This document shows positions 29,630 through 38,655 of a stretch of 64,000 nucleotides of DNA, piece by piece. A model generated the notes under the pieces. That model was not told the origin of the DNA and ran no database searches. It was given only the letters and a program-made list of their open reading frames with translations. The position numbers and the translations under genes were made by a program. This DNA is from Pycnococcus provasolii (Eukaryota; Chlorophyta; Pseudoscourfieldiophyceae; Pseudoscourfieldiales). Position 1 is the stretch's first letter. The number at the start of each line of letters is the position of its first letter. The DNA lies in contig CP150566.1 of NCBI GenBank assembly GCA_049487715.1, forward strand, positions 372,001-436,000, in the 5' to 3' direction.

Positions 29630-30026
29630 GATTTGAGTTTTGACAACGACGACGTCTCGTTCTCTGGTAATGATGTGATGGTGTGTAAGAAGTCTACGAC
29701 TCTACGAAATGTGCGGTCGTCATTCGTCAAGCAAAGTTAGCAAACCTCCCAATTTCAGGGGTCGGGACAGGGTTTTGACCCGGGACAGGGTTTTGCTCAC
29801 CCCCTTCCTAGTGAAAGAGGACGGCTTGAGCTCGCCGCCACATTATGAATGTTTGCTCAACCGGGATCCCACAAGGATCCCACATTCCCTCCACGACATC
29901 ACTCAGAAAATGGGTTCCACGAGGGATCCCCGATCGTGGTCGGGATCAGGAAATTTTCACGTTCACAAAGTGAAATGTCGTGTTTACAAAAATGTGAATG
30001 GTGTGAATGGACAACCGCTGGATACC
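29630..30026. other. Intergenic region with GGATCC motifs and shared 3' element
   Basis: Contains two ACAGGGTTTTG units (29768-29796), three GGGATCC motifs (29863-29930) and, at 29984-30020, the downstream element shared with the transporter gene and TAF7. No gene is supported. Confidence 0.5.
29984..30020 (-). other. Downstream element shared with two other genes
   Basis: Begins about 10 nt after the DUF2358-like stop. On that gene's strand it reads CGGTTGTCCATTCACACC and then ATTCACATTT, matching 30 of 32 positions by eye with the element after the transporter gene near 5775. Confidence 0.65.
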
Positions 30027-31283
30027 TCACGCCTGGATCTTGCACGTTGCAAAATCGCATTGCTGGCGAAGGATGTCCACGCTTGGCGCGGGCGGCCCGG
30101 CCAGCGGCCTAAGGAACGGGACCTGGTATAGCAGCAGCCCGGGACCATCGGCGACGAACTCGTCCACCTGCGAGACGACCAGGCCGTCGGCGGGGCTCGT
30201 CTTCAGTGTGGTCGTGACCACATATGGCTTGAGCTCGATGCCGAGCGGGCCGATGTTGACCTTGCCGGAGTTCCTCCACACGACGCTGATCGTATTCGGC
30301 GCCGTCACCGAGCAGCACACCAGCTCGCACCGTGACGTCTCCTGGTCGAAAAGCCGTCGCACTTGCCGGCAGTACGGCTCAAAGCCATCGAGAGACACAT
30401 CGGGATCCGAGAACCTAAAGTCATCCGAGAAGAGCTCAGGCAGCCCACGTCCCGTCACAAACCACTCTCGCTCGCGCAGCCCGTCGTTGATGGCGTCGCG
30501 CATGCGCTCTGTGTTCAGTCCAGTCCTCTTGGGGGCATTCCACGCGATTGCATCCAGAGGGCCGCCGCTCATCTCCACCGTCTCGCTCGGGAGAAAGGAC
30601 TTGCTGAATTCAATGAGCGGCGATTTGGCCTCCACCTCAACAGCACCAGCCCGCTGAGGCAGCGATAGCATGGGACCGCAGGCAGCGCATGCGGCTGTGA
30701 GCAGCACCGCCCTGCGATCGATCAGCCTGGCGAGCGGCTCGCGCATCGTCTCACGTTGTTCGCGGCGCGGCGGCCGACCCCCGACGTGAGATGCAGACGT
30801 GCAGTGTGAAAAGGAAGACTTAAGACGCTGTGAACGCGGGAAGTTGACATGTAACCGACAGCTGTCTTCACACCGTCGAGCATGTAGCACTCCTTGTTGC
30901 CACGCCGTGTCGTTGCCCACGCACGCCGTGTCGTTGCCCACGCCAGAGGAGAAGCAGTCCACCACGTCGCCGTACACGGACGTCTTGGCGCCGCTGTTGT
31001 ACGCCTCTTTGTCCAGACAGAGGACCGCCACGAACGGCGGTTCCGCGAACTGCTGCTGCGAAGCCTGCAATGATTCTTGCGAACCAGCCGGGAAGGTGGT
31101 GTAGCTCGCCGACTCTTTGGGAGGAGGGAGCGCAGGGTTAGGGTGGCGCCACAAATGTGTTCCTCGCTGATGCACGCATGGCTGTTTGTTGCTGTTGCTG
31201 TTGTTGTTGTTGTGCCGCTGCTTGAAGTCGCTATGACGCGGCGTCGCAGCACGTAAGCGTAAGCGGCACGGTGCAGCGATCAT
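30027..31283 (-). CDS. Plastid DUF2358/SnoaL-like protein, probably thylakoid lumen
   Basis: From the ATG at 31283 (MIAAPCRLRLRAATPR) the N-terminus is basic and free of acids, like a plastid transit peptide, followed by Asn/Gln-rich sequence. Further on, DRRAVLLTAACAACGPML ending in AGA has the twin-arginine, hydrophobic core and AxA site of a thylakoid Tat signal (about 30725-30645). The mature part contains LFSDDFRFSDPDVSLDGFEPYCRQ, ISVVWRNSGKVN and a terminal VSQVDEF block, resembling the NTF2-like DUF2358 family. The segment between transit and Tat signals is long (about 180 residues) and holds a VGNDTA duplication (30905-30945), so an unseen intron is possible. No biochemical function is known to me for this family. 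Confidence 0.68.
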   Translation of the reverse strand: MIAAPCRLRLRAATPRHSDFKQRHNNNNSNSNKQPCVHQRGTHLWRHPNPALPPPKESASYTTFPAGSQESLQASQQQFAEPPFVAVLCLDKEAYNSGAKTSVYGDVVDCFSSGVGNDTACVGNDTAWQQGVLHARRCEDSCRLHVNFPRSQRLKSSFSHCTSASHVGGRPPRREQRETMREPLARLIDRRAVLLTAACAACGPMLSLPQRAGAVEVEAKSPLIEFSKSFLPSETVEMSGGPLDAIAWNAPKRTGLNTERMRDAINDGLREREWFVTGRGLPELFSDDFRFSDPDVSLDGFEPYCRQVRRLFDQETSRCELVCCSVTAPNTISVVWRNSGKVNIGPLGIELKPYVVTTTLKTSPADGLVVSQVDEFVADGPGLLLYQVPFLRPLAGPPAPSVDILRQQCDFATCKIQA

Positions 31284-31544
31284 ACCTAAATGGCTACAAA
31301 GGGGGGGAACGATGACGAGGCAAATTGTGACCGTGAACGCGATGATTCGGGGATTCCGATTCCGATTCAGATTCAGGAGGGAGACCCCTGAATGAGGGGT
31401 CACATCGGCACCTACCATCGGAGGGTGATGTGATATCAATGTTCAACGGCACCTAAAAGCTGTCAGACCCCAGGGGGAAAGGTTTACATACATGCAATTA
31501 TAGTACAGTACAGTACAGTACAAATACTTACGGCTGCATCGCTT

Positions 31545-33155
31545 TCACAGCCTCCATAAGCGACGCCTCCGCAGCAAGCCAACGCGCATCCGCTCCATAA
31601 GCGACGAGTCGTCCGAAAACGACGCATCGACTCCTTGATTGGAGAACCACGAAGATGGATCGTGCGTGTTCAACTCCGCGGCGTCGGAGGCGGAGGAGAG
31701 ACGCTGCATGTTGGCGTGCATCGCCTGCCAATCCACGCCGCCGGAAGGGGGAGGAGGAGGGGCGCGAGCGTGGCGCGGAAACGATGGCGCCTCCGCAGGC
31801 ACCTCAGCAGGCATCTCCGTAGGCAACACGAGCTTCTGATCCCCGCCGTCGGGCTTCGTAATCTCGTCATAAACACGCTTAAGTTCCTCCTCGTCCTCCT
31901 CCTCGTCTGTCCACAGGTTGTGCGGCTTTCCCGTGAGGTTAACAATCTCTAGGTTTGCTGGGCGTGGCGTCTTGAATGGCTGGCGCACCTCCGCATCATT
32001 CCAAAGCATCAGCGTCTCCTTGGCGCACGTGAACACCACGCTGTTTGCACGAACCGCGACATGGCTTTTGGCAGGCAAAATCTCCGACTTGAGTGGGAGG
32101 TAGAACTTGCGCGCAGTGTCGCCCGCACAGGCGCCTCGCTGAATCAAGCCTATGCACCGCGTTTCAAGCCGCACTTCCAATCTGTTTTCATCGCGCGCCA
32201 GGCGCGCGCCCTTCATGGGAACGATGAATGCACACGTGTCAACTTTGTCGCAGTAAGAGAAGTTTTCAATCGGGTCGAATAGCTCGGGTTCAGGTGCGGA
32301 TGACACGGCGGCAGGCGCAGGTGCGAGTGAGGGTGAGGGAACGGGCGCGGGTGCGGGCGCGGGTGCGGACACTGGCGCTGCGTCGATCCGTGCACGCGTG
32401 CGTCTGATATCGTCGCGTGTCGACTGAAGCGCTTCGAGCAGCGCCTCGAGTTCATCTTGATCCTCCTCGGCCTCAACAGTCGCCTGATGTGCCCGCCGTT
32501 CTGCGCGCCTTGCTTCGTCATCGCCGTGTGACTCTCGCAAATTTTGTAAGATATCCGCTTGTGCGTCGTCGAGAACTGCCTTCACCTTTTGCGTTTTTGC
32601 TGTCGCACGTAAACGCACGATTTCTGCGAGAGCGTCGTCAGTGGACGTTGATGCGGAAGTCGTTGGCGCAAGTGGTTGAGGTTGAAGCGGTGGTGGACAA
32701 GGCGCGTTATTTTTTTCACAGATTTGGAGCTGTTTGAGGTGCGCCCGTGTATGTTTGAGGAGCGAGGTCGCTTCGCGCAGAGACGACGGCATATACGATG
32801 CTGCCTGCCTTGACGCTTCCCGTGCGAGTGCATCGCGAGCTTGCGTGCGTGCCTGGTCAAGTTCCTTGAATAGCGTCGCAAACTTCTCAGGTCGTGCTTG
32901 CAGCTTAGAGAGCATATCGTCTTCTTTCGAGAGAGCTGAGTATAAATAAGAACGAGCACAGGAAGACGGCTTAAGAGGCTTAAGAGTCTTAGAGGCTAAG
33001 AGGCTTAAGAGGTCTAAATAGGTATCAAAGAACTCGGCACGAGTACGTGCAAGACGCAAGGAAACAGCCAAACAGCCTGGACCATCCTTCACCGTAGGAG
33101 TAGGAGAAGGAGTGACAGGAGCAGTGCCAGCAGTGAGTGACACGGACGCCGACAT
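31545..33155 (-). CDS. Unassigned protein with coiled coil and possible CS-like domain
   Basis: Protein of 536 residues from the first ATG (33155). The N-terminal half is helical. A coiled coil lies at about 32560-32390 (EAEEDQDELEALLEALQSTRDD), followed by an Ala-Pro linker. The segment around DTCAFIVPMKGARLARDENRLEVRLETRCIG (split here only for reference; 32240-32140) and SHVAVRANSVVFTCA has the alternating beta pattern of p23/CS-type domains, but this is weak. The C-terminus is acidic, then Pro-rich, then basic (LLRRRRLWRL). No catalytic motif. The gene is divergent from the SWIM-like gene at 33578. Confidence 0.65.
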   Translation of the reverse strand: MSASVSLTAGTAPVTPSPTPTVKDGPGCLAVSLRLARTRAEFFDTYLDLLSLLASKTLKPLKPSSCARSYLYSALSKEDDMLSKLQARPEKFATLFKELDQARTQARDALAREASRQAASYMPSSLREATSLLKHTRAHLKQLQICEKNNAPCPPPLQPQPLAPTTSASTSTDDALAEIVRLRATAKTQKVKAVLDDAQADILQNLRESHGDDEARRAERRAHQATVEAEEDQDELEALLEALQSTRDDIRRTRARIDAAPVSAPAPAPAPVPSPSLAPAPAAVSSAPEPELFDPIENFSYCDKVDTCAFIVPMKGARLARDENRLEVRLETRCIGLIQRGACAGDTARKFYLPLKSEILPAKSHVAVRANSVVFTCAKETLMLWNDAEVRQPFKTPRPANLEIVNLTGKPHNLWTDEEEDEEELKRVYDEITKPDGGDQKLVLPTEMPAEVPAEAPSFPRHARAPPPPPSGGVDWQAMHANMQRLSSASDAAELNTHDPSSWFSNQGVDASFSDDSSLMERMRVGLLRRRRLWRL

Positions 33156-33577
33156 GATTCGAGCGAGCCCTGATTAGAGCGAGCGAGGAGGCGGGAATGC
33201 GAAAAAAACAAATTGACAGATTCCGTGTAAGAGAAGTTAAGGCGGGGTGTGTGAATAGAGCGGAGCAGGGTTTGGAGTGGCGAGCGCGCGAGACGCGCAT
33301 AAACCGCCGTTTTCGCAGCAGCCGGGAACAGGGTTCTAATGCTGCGTGGTTGGCCTTTCTAGGGTTGCCAGCGGCACGACGAATGGACGACACCTACGGG
33401 AGGGGACACCGGAACAACACTCTAAGGCAACACGACAGGGGAACACAGAGCACGCACAGCAGGGGGGGATACCCCTTGAGGCACGGCCGCCTCTTGGCGA
33501 GGTGACTCACTGCGGTACGGCTCGAGGGAAGAGGGAGAGGGAATATTGGGTTCATATTTCTTTTAATACACTTTATT
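33156..33577. promoter_or_regulatory. Divergent promoter region
   Basis: About 420 bp between two divergent starts (33155 minus, 33578 plus). No gene or array seen. The start context TTATTATGGCGTC at 33573 matches that of the transporter gene at 4423. Confidence 0.45.
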
Positions 33578-34318
33578 ATGGCGTCCAAGAGTGCCACTAC
33601 GTTGGCCTCTAGCCCACCTAAGCCCTCGACCGTAGCTCCCACCTCCGTGTGGTCGTTGCTCGGCGAACAAGGCTTTGAGACTACCGCCTTCTCAAGCTTC
33701 TTCGAGCCCTCCGTGGCCGAAGGAAAGGAAAGTATAGAGCTCCCAAAGGGCTGCGGAGCTCACCTGCTTTATGGCGTCGCGCCGCACGAGCTCAGCACGG
33801 CTGTGCAAGCTTACAACGAGCTGTTGTCGCTTAAGCTAGCTTACCACCAGCCAGAGGAAGAAGAGCCTTCACGTCGCGCCAACACAGAGCTGGGGCGCCT
33901 CCTCCGTTACCACGGAGACGTGAAAGGCCTTGCAGCACTCACGGACGACAGCGAGTTCGCGTTGGCTGCATACTTCAACTCAGACGGGCAGGAAGACTTT
34001 GTGTCACACGGGGATAACGCACTGGCGTCTGACTTACAATACACGTGCACGTGTCATGGTAAGCTTGGAATAAAGCACAAGTTCGGCTTCCAGTGCACGC
34101 GCAAGTGCAAGCATGTACTCGCGCGTGCACTACGAGATGGCCTGTTCACGGTTCCACCTGACATGAAACTTGGCGTCGTCGCCAAACCGAAGAGCGCGGG
34201 CGGTCGGGCGAAGAGAGCAGGCAAGGCACTCGAACCTGAATCAAGCGAGTCGGAGGAGGAAGACGACGGATTCAGCGAGTGCAGTAGTGACGATAGTGGT
34301 GAGGATGACATCGAATAA
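33578..34318 (+). CDS. SWIM-like zinc-finger protein, function unknown
   Basis: Protein of 246 residues with good ATG context. It is mainly helical up to about residue 145. The stretch CTCHGKLGIKHKFGFQC...RKCKHVLARAL (34048-34130) has the CxC...CxH layout of a SWIM zinc finger, a fold used for DNA or protein binding in MULE transposases, MEKK1 and SWIM-containing ubiquitin ligases. The C-terminus has basic residues (GGRAKRAGK) and then an acidic Ser-rich tail. No transposase domain accompanies the finger. It could be a domesticated transposon fragment or an ordinary nuclear factor. Confidence 0.65.
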   Translation: MASKSATTLASSPPKPSTVAPTSVWSLLGEQGFETTAFSSFFEPSVAEGKESIELPKGCGAHLLYGVAPHELSTAVQAYNELLSLKLAYHQPEEEEPSRRANTELGRLLRYHGDVKGLAALTDDSEFALAAYFNSDGQEDFVSHGDNALASDLQYTCTCHGKLGIKHKFGFQCTRKCKHVLARALRDGLFTVPPDMKLGVVAKPKSAGGRAKRAGKALEPESSESEEEDDGFSECSSDDSGEDDIE

Positions 34319-34754
34319 GCAGTTCAGTTGGCATTGCCTAGTACGCGTTGCGGAGACGTTGCGGAGACATGTAGGGAGGTGGTGTGAGGGTTGGAAGTGA
34401 GTAATCGAAGTGTTAACTTTTTGTTCGAAAACCAAAAAAGAAGGTAGGCCCTTACACGAGTAGGCGGAGTAGCAACCTACCTACCTGAGTGTGAGCTGAA
34501 CAGTGCACTGCGCTACCTATCTGAAGGTACGCGCTCTGTGTTAGCGACGCGCCGCCATAGCTGACGCGCTTCAGACAATACAAAATGGAGGGGGGAGGGG
34601 AATTCTATATAGCTGGGGAAACCTAATTCTATATAGCTGGAGGGCACTTTTACTGTGTTGAACGGGTTAGGGGTTAGGGGTTAGGGGTTAGGGGTTAGGG
34701 TGTCAAGGTTGTCCCTTCCTCCGAATCCGCTCTCAGACAATAGCTCATTTACGC
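34319..34754. promoter_or_regulatory. Intergenic region with direct repeat and TTAGGGG array
   Basis: Contains a direct repeat AATTCTATATAGCTGG (34600 and 34625) that includes a TATA-like core, followed by the telomere-like array 34664-34701. It probably holds the promoter of the F-box gene. Confidence 0.55.
34664..34701 (+). repeat. TTAGGGG array
   Basis: Five units of GGGGTTA/GGGTTA ending about 54 bp before the F-box gene's ATG, with TTAGGG on the coding strand. Confidence 0.85.
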
Positions 34755-35765
34755 ATGGAGGGCGCGCCGGAGTTCTCCAAGGCGCGTTTGAAGCTGCGCC
34801 GCAACCGCGGTGCGCTCTCCGCGTTCACGGATGATCTCTTCCTGCGCGTGCTCGAGTGTGGCGTGCTGCACCAGAGCGACATTGCAAGGCTCTCGTGCTG
34901 CTCGCTTGACCTGCACCTAACACTGCGCGACGCCGCGCTCGTGGGATTTTACTCCGAGCGCTGTGTCAAGGAACACGTCTCGGATCACGTGTTTGACCTC
35001 GTGCCCCACAAGCACATCGGCGCCACGCAAATGCCGCAGGCGATGAAAAAGGTGACGGTGCTGGCGACGAAGCACGCGACATTAGACACGCTTAATGAAC
35101 GCTTGGAGCGAGAGCTCGGAATCCCGGCGGAGTTTCAGCAGTTCGCCGAGATGAGAGCGCGTAAAAACAAGACTTTGCGAGTCATGCATATTCTCGGCGA
35201 AGTAGAAAATTGCCGCATCTCTAGTTTCGTTAATACCAGGCGATTCTTGGTGCTGGACGCGCGCACAACCATCAGCTATCCGAGTCCGCAACAACCGTTA
35301 GAAGAACAAATTCTACTCTTCGTCAAAGTGTACGATGCTCACTCGCAAACGGTGCAGTATCGCGGTACCGTGAAGCTACCGCTAGAGGTGCAGTTCTTTC
35401 GGTTCGAGTCCACACTACGGCAGGTTGCCGGCTTACCAGAGTCCGGAAACCTTGCGTACTTTGAGGAGGTCAGGTTTTTGCCAGAGCCCATTATTGTGAC
35501 GTTGGATAGTGAAGATACGTGCATTGGATACGAGCTTGAAGATGGTGACATACTCGTGGTACAAATAGTGCCGGATGGAGTCGTGGAATATAAGTACGCA
35601 GATGAGTACATGGAGTATGTTGATCGCGAGAGAAAGCGGAAAGCTGAGCTTAAAGTTGCCGTACAGGCCTTCCTAGAGGGCGTTTCGGAGAGGCACACCA
35701 CTCGAGAAGTCGTCAAGGAGGTTGAGTCGCAGTTGCGTCTCCGCGCTTTGCACAACAAAATGTAA
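34755..35765 (+). CDS. F-box protein fused to USP7-like ubiquitin-fold domains
   Basis: Protein of 336 residues. Residues of about 20-65 (ALSAFTDDLFLRVLECGVL...DIARLSCCS) resemble an F-box, the SKP1-binding motif of SCF ligases. Residues 95-180 (VTVLATKHATLDTLNERLERELGI, then AEMRARKNKTLR) resemble the first ubiquitin-like domain of USP7/UBP12. Residues 185-285 (EEQILLFVKVYD, VQYRGTV, LRQVAGLPESGNLAYFEEV, ELEDGDILVVQI) match the ICP0-binding ubiquitin-like domain of that deubiquitinase. The catalytic USP and MATH domains are absent. In USP7 these domains bind regulators and substrates, so the protein might recruit similar ligands to an SCF ligase; that is inference. TGTAA follows at 35788. 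Confidence 0.72.
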   Translation: MEGAPEFSKARLKLRRNRGALSAFTDDLFLRVLECGVLHQSDIARLSCCSLDLHLTLRDAALVGFYSERCVKEHVSDHVFDLVPHKHIGATQMPQAMKKVTVLATKHATLDTLNERLERELGIPAEFQQFAEMRARKNKTLRVMHILGEVENCRISSFVNTRRFLVLDARTTISYPSPQQPLEEQILLFVKVYDAHSQTVQYRGTVKLPLEVQFFRFESTLRQVAGLPESGNLAYFEEVRFLPEPIIVTLDSEDTCIGYELEDGDILVVQIVPDGVVEYKYADEYMEYVDRERKRKAELKVAVQAFLEGVSERHTTREVVKEVESQLRLRALHNKM

Positions 35766-36055
35766 TAACGCATGCATCATACACGTATGTAACTTACAGT
35801 ACCACTACCACTAGCTAGACACTTATATAAAAAAGACGCTTCCATTAAAGTTAAGTTAAGAGACAGACGGTCACATACTGTATGTAAGCTTAAGGTAGAA
35901 GTACATGTTGCCGAGTATGGAGGCGGGAAAAGCGTTCCCCAACTAAACTTTTTTACCACAGAAATATCCCCTACATACCGGTCTGCTTCGCCGCTGTTTT
36001 CCCACGCGGGCAACGAACTCTCCCCGTACCATTGGTCTGTCAATTTCTCGCCTTC

Positions 36056-36754
36056 ATGGCTTCTTCCTCTTTTGTGATGCACGACTCCATGCGTGAAAAC
36101 CTTGCCTTCACTCAGGGTTGCGACAGCAGATCGGGTTGCTCGGGAAGCATTCAGCTCGTTCTCGGTCCCATGTTCTCCGGCAAAAGCTCGGAGATGTCTC
36201 GGAGAATTCGGAGACACATCATCGCACGCAGGCCCTCCCTCGTCATCAAGTACCGAAAAGACTTGCGATATGAAGGGTCGGAGTCCGCGGTCGTGACGCA
36301 CGACGCGGTGCGACTTACCGCGCAACCGGCGACGCGGCTCGCTGACGTGGACGACATCGTTGATGCGTACCAAGTCATAGGAGTCGACGAGGGGCAGTTC
36401 TTCGACGACGTCGTCGAGTACGCGGAGAAGTGGGCGAACATGGGAAAGACGGTCATCATCGCCGCGCTTGACGGCGACTTCAGACGCAAGCCGTTCGGTC
36501 GCGTGCTGGAGTTGGTTCCCATGGCGGAGGACGTCGTCAAGCTTAATGCGGTGTGCACGAGCTGCGGCTTGAATGCGGCGTTTACGAAAAGAACCACGTC
36601 TGACGACGCGATAGAGGTGGTGGGCGGTGCGGACATGTACCGCGCGGCGTGTCGCGCGTGTCACGAACGCGAGTCTTCCCATGCGCAGACGAAAGGGAAT
36701 GACATGGCGAGCACGGACGCGGACGTAAACGCACCAAGCACACCTGGGAGCTAA
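36056..36754 (+). CDS. TK1: Thymidine kinase (TK1 type)
   Basis: Type II thymidine kinase that phosphorylates thymidine to dTMP in the salvage pathway. P-loop GPMFSGKSSEM (about 36163), Walker B-like VIGVDEGQFFDD with the DEGQF signature (36376), the lasso region, and the zinc-binding pairs CTSCG (36556) and CRACH (36650) are all present. The thymidine-contact region is GGADMYRA. Total 232 residues from the ATG at 36056, normal for the family. The open frame before it has no ATG. The N-terminal 30 residues are variable and show no clear transit peptide. TGTAA follows at 36791. Confidence 0.95.
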   Translation: MASSSFVMHDSMRENLAFTQGCDSRSGCSGSIQLVLGPMFSGKSSEMSRRIRRHIIARRPSLVIKYRKDLRYEGSESAVVTHDAVRLTAQPATRLADVDDIVDAYQVIGVDEGQFFDDVVEYAEKWANMGKTVIIAALDGDFRRKPFGRVLELVPMAEDVVKLNAVCTSCGLNAAFTKRTTSDDAIEVVGGADMYRAACRACHERESSHAQTKGNDMASTDADVNAPSTPGS

Positions 36755-36926
36755 ATCACTACGACATAGACCACCTTAGACTACTGTTACTGTAAAGTTT
36801 TGTTCACGGACAGTAATTAACTAAATCATCCTCATCAAATCAAAACTTCTGAAAAAAAAACGGATCAAATTCGGGGAGTTGTGTAGAAATCTCTCCGCCG
36901 CATTCGCCTCCCCCCCTCTCCCCCCA

Positions 36927-37493
36927 ATGGCGCTCGCCGCGTCAGCGCCGCCGCCGCCGTTCCCTGCCTCGGCGCTCGCCTCCCTGCCCGCGTCAGACCT
37001 GCGCCTCCTGTGGTTGCGTGCGTCGCGCAACGCAGCGGCTGCATCCGCCGTGCTCGCGTCATCCACGAGTCATCCACGAGTCGAAGCATCACACAATTCC
37101 GCGCTCGCGAGTCGCGTCGCAGACGTTTTCCAAGAAGGCGTGCCAACCTGTGTGCAGCGTGCACTCCGAAATGGACAAACGCCGACATGTGCCGCGCACG
37201 CACAGGCGCGCGCTCAGCTCGAAAGCGCCATGGAAAAGATGGGCGACGTGAGCGAAGAGGTTAGCAGACGCGCAGGCGCAAGTCAAGTGCACGCGGAAAC
37301 CACAGAAGCGCTCGACTGGCGACTGTGTGAACAGGCTATTGCGTACACGGCGCTCTCGGAGCGTCTCGAACGCGCCATGGAGGTCAGACGGCACGTCGTC
37401 ACCGCCACTCTCGCGGGGGAGTGGCAAAGCACGCCATCCGACACGTGCGTCTGGGCGCTCGGAGAAGGCAAGTGGGCGTGGAATGAACTTTAG
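36927..37493 (+). CDS. Small helical protein, function unknown
   Basis: Protein of 188 residues from the ATG at 36927 (MALAASAPPPPFP). A Pro/Ala-rich start is followed by an almost entirely helical body (FQEGVPTCVQRAL, AQLESAMEKMGDVSEEVSRR, ALDWRLCEQAIAYTALSERLERAMEVR) and a Trp-rich end (WALGEGKWAWNEL). TGTAA at 37499 supports a real transcript end. I recognise no family. Confidence 0.6.
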   Translation: MALAASAPPPPFPASALASLPASDLRLLWLRASRNAAAASAVLASSTSHPRVEASHNSALASRVADVFQEGVPTCVQRALRNGQTPTCAAHAQARAQLESAMEKMGDVSEEVSRRAGASQVHAETTEALDWRLCEQAIAYTALSERLERAMEVRRHVVTATLAGEWQSTPSDTCVWALGEGKWAWNEL

Positions 37494-37513
37494 AATATTG
37501 TAACTACTAGACT

Positions 37514-38376
37514 TCACTTGAACACCTCGCCGAGCATCATGCCGCCAAGCATACCGGCGCCGGCCGCCATCACCATGTTCCCACCACCGCCGCCGCCGCC
37601 ACCACCCATCGGCCTCTGTGCGCCGGCGCCGCCGTAAGGTACGCCCTGCGGCGGATATCCCGCCGGAGCGCCGTAGCCAGGCTGCTGGTACTGCGTCGGC
37701 GGCGGTGCGCCGTATCCACCAGGCTGCTGCTGAGGATAGCCCTGCGGTGGGTAAGCGCCGGCAGGGCCTGCACCGTACGCTGGCTGCGGGTATCCCTGCG
37801 GTGGCGGCGGAGGATGTCCGTACGGCTGCTGCGGAGCGCCGTAGCTTTGCTGCTGCGGATACGGCGCGTAACCAGGCTGTGGAGCGCCGTAGCCAGGATG
37901 TTGCTGCGGCGGCATAGCGTAGCCTTGTGCGACAGGCATCTGCGGTTGCGGCGGGTAGCCTTGAGGCTGCTGTTGCGGCGGGTAGCCTTGAGGAGGCTGC
38001 TGCGGCGGATATCCCTGCGGTGGAGGTGCGCCAGGCGGAGGTGCACCCACCGGCGTCGCCGTCGGTGCGATTCTGCTATGGCTCAGAGCGTTGAACACCT
38101 TGCGCGCCTTCTCCTTCTCCGTTCCGAACGTCAGCTTGCTCACGAGCATGTGCTCCGTGTTGTTGGGGTCGCACACCGCGAACGCGAACACCTCCATCGC
38201 CTTAAGCCTCCGGCATCCGAGCCGAAGAGCGCGTCACACACGGCCGCGACGTCGACGCAGAACACGGACGCCGGCGTGCATCGCGCCGCGAGTGTCGGCA
38301 GCATGCATTTTTTGTCGAGTTCGGAGTTCGCCTTGTTGAGCTCGAGCACGGCCCATTGCAGATTCATGCCCGCCAT
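37514..38376 (-). CDS. PGY/Q-rich protein with DUF4476-like N-terminus (frame break)
   Basis: The ATG at 38376 opens [20 protein letters not shown] and continues to LFGSDAGG, where the frame runs off. The neighbouring frame continues [17 protein letters not shown] and [17 protein letters not shown]. Together they resemble the DUF4476 helical repeat found at the C-terminus of many eukaryotic and bacterial proteins. The junction is near 38208-38220. One missing base, or two extra ones, would explain it. Translation could alternatively start inside, at the ATG at 38197. The rest is low-complexity PGY/PPQGYPP repeats ending in a Gly run and a hydrophobic [19 protein letters not shown], the layout of rhodopsin-like/PGYMG proteins that associate with membranes or condensates. 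Confidence 0.65.
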
Positions 38377-38655
38377 ATTGCTTGTTTATAACGGCGAAGG
38401 AGTTACTCCGAGCACTCCGAGGATTTTCAACGAGCACAACAACTGGGATTGCGGCTGGCAGATCTTGACCATGCCTAGCAACGGGATGCGACAACCGCGC
38501 CAGCGCGAGTCGTACAGTTGATACACGGAGGAATACAAAGGTGTCGGCCGGCGCCGGCGTTAGACACATAAACTTTACCAGTACCACGTGTGCATCCCAG
38601 CCTGTCCGTGCGCACCTCTTTCATTCATTCTCTTCAGCAAGGCTATTTTCTGACA

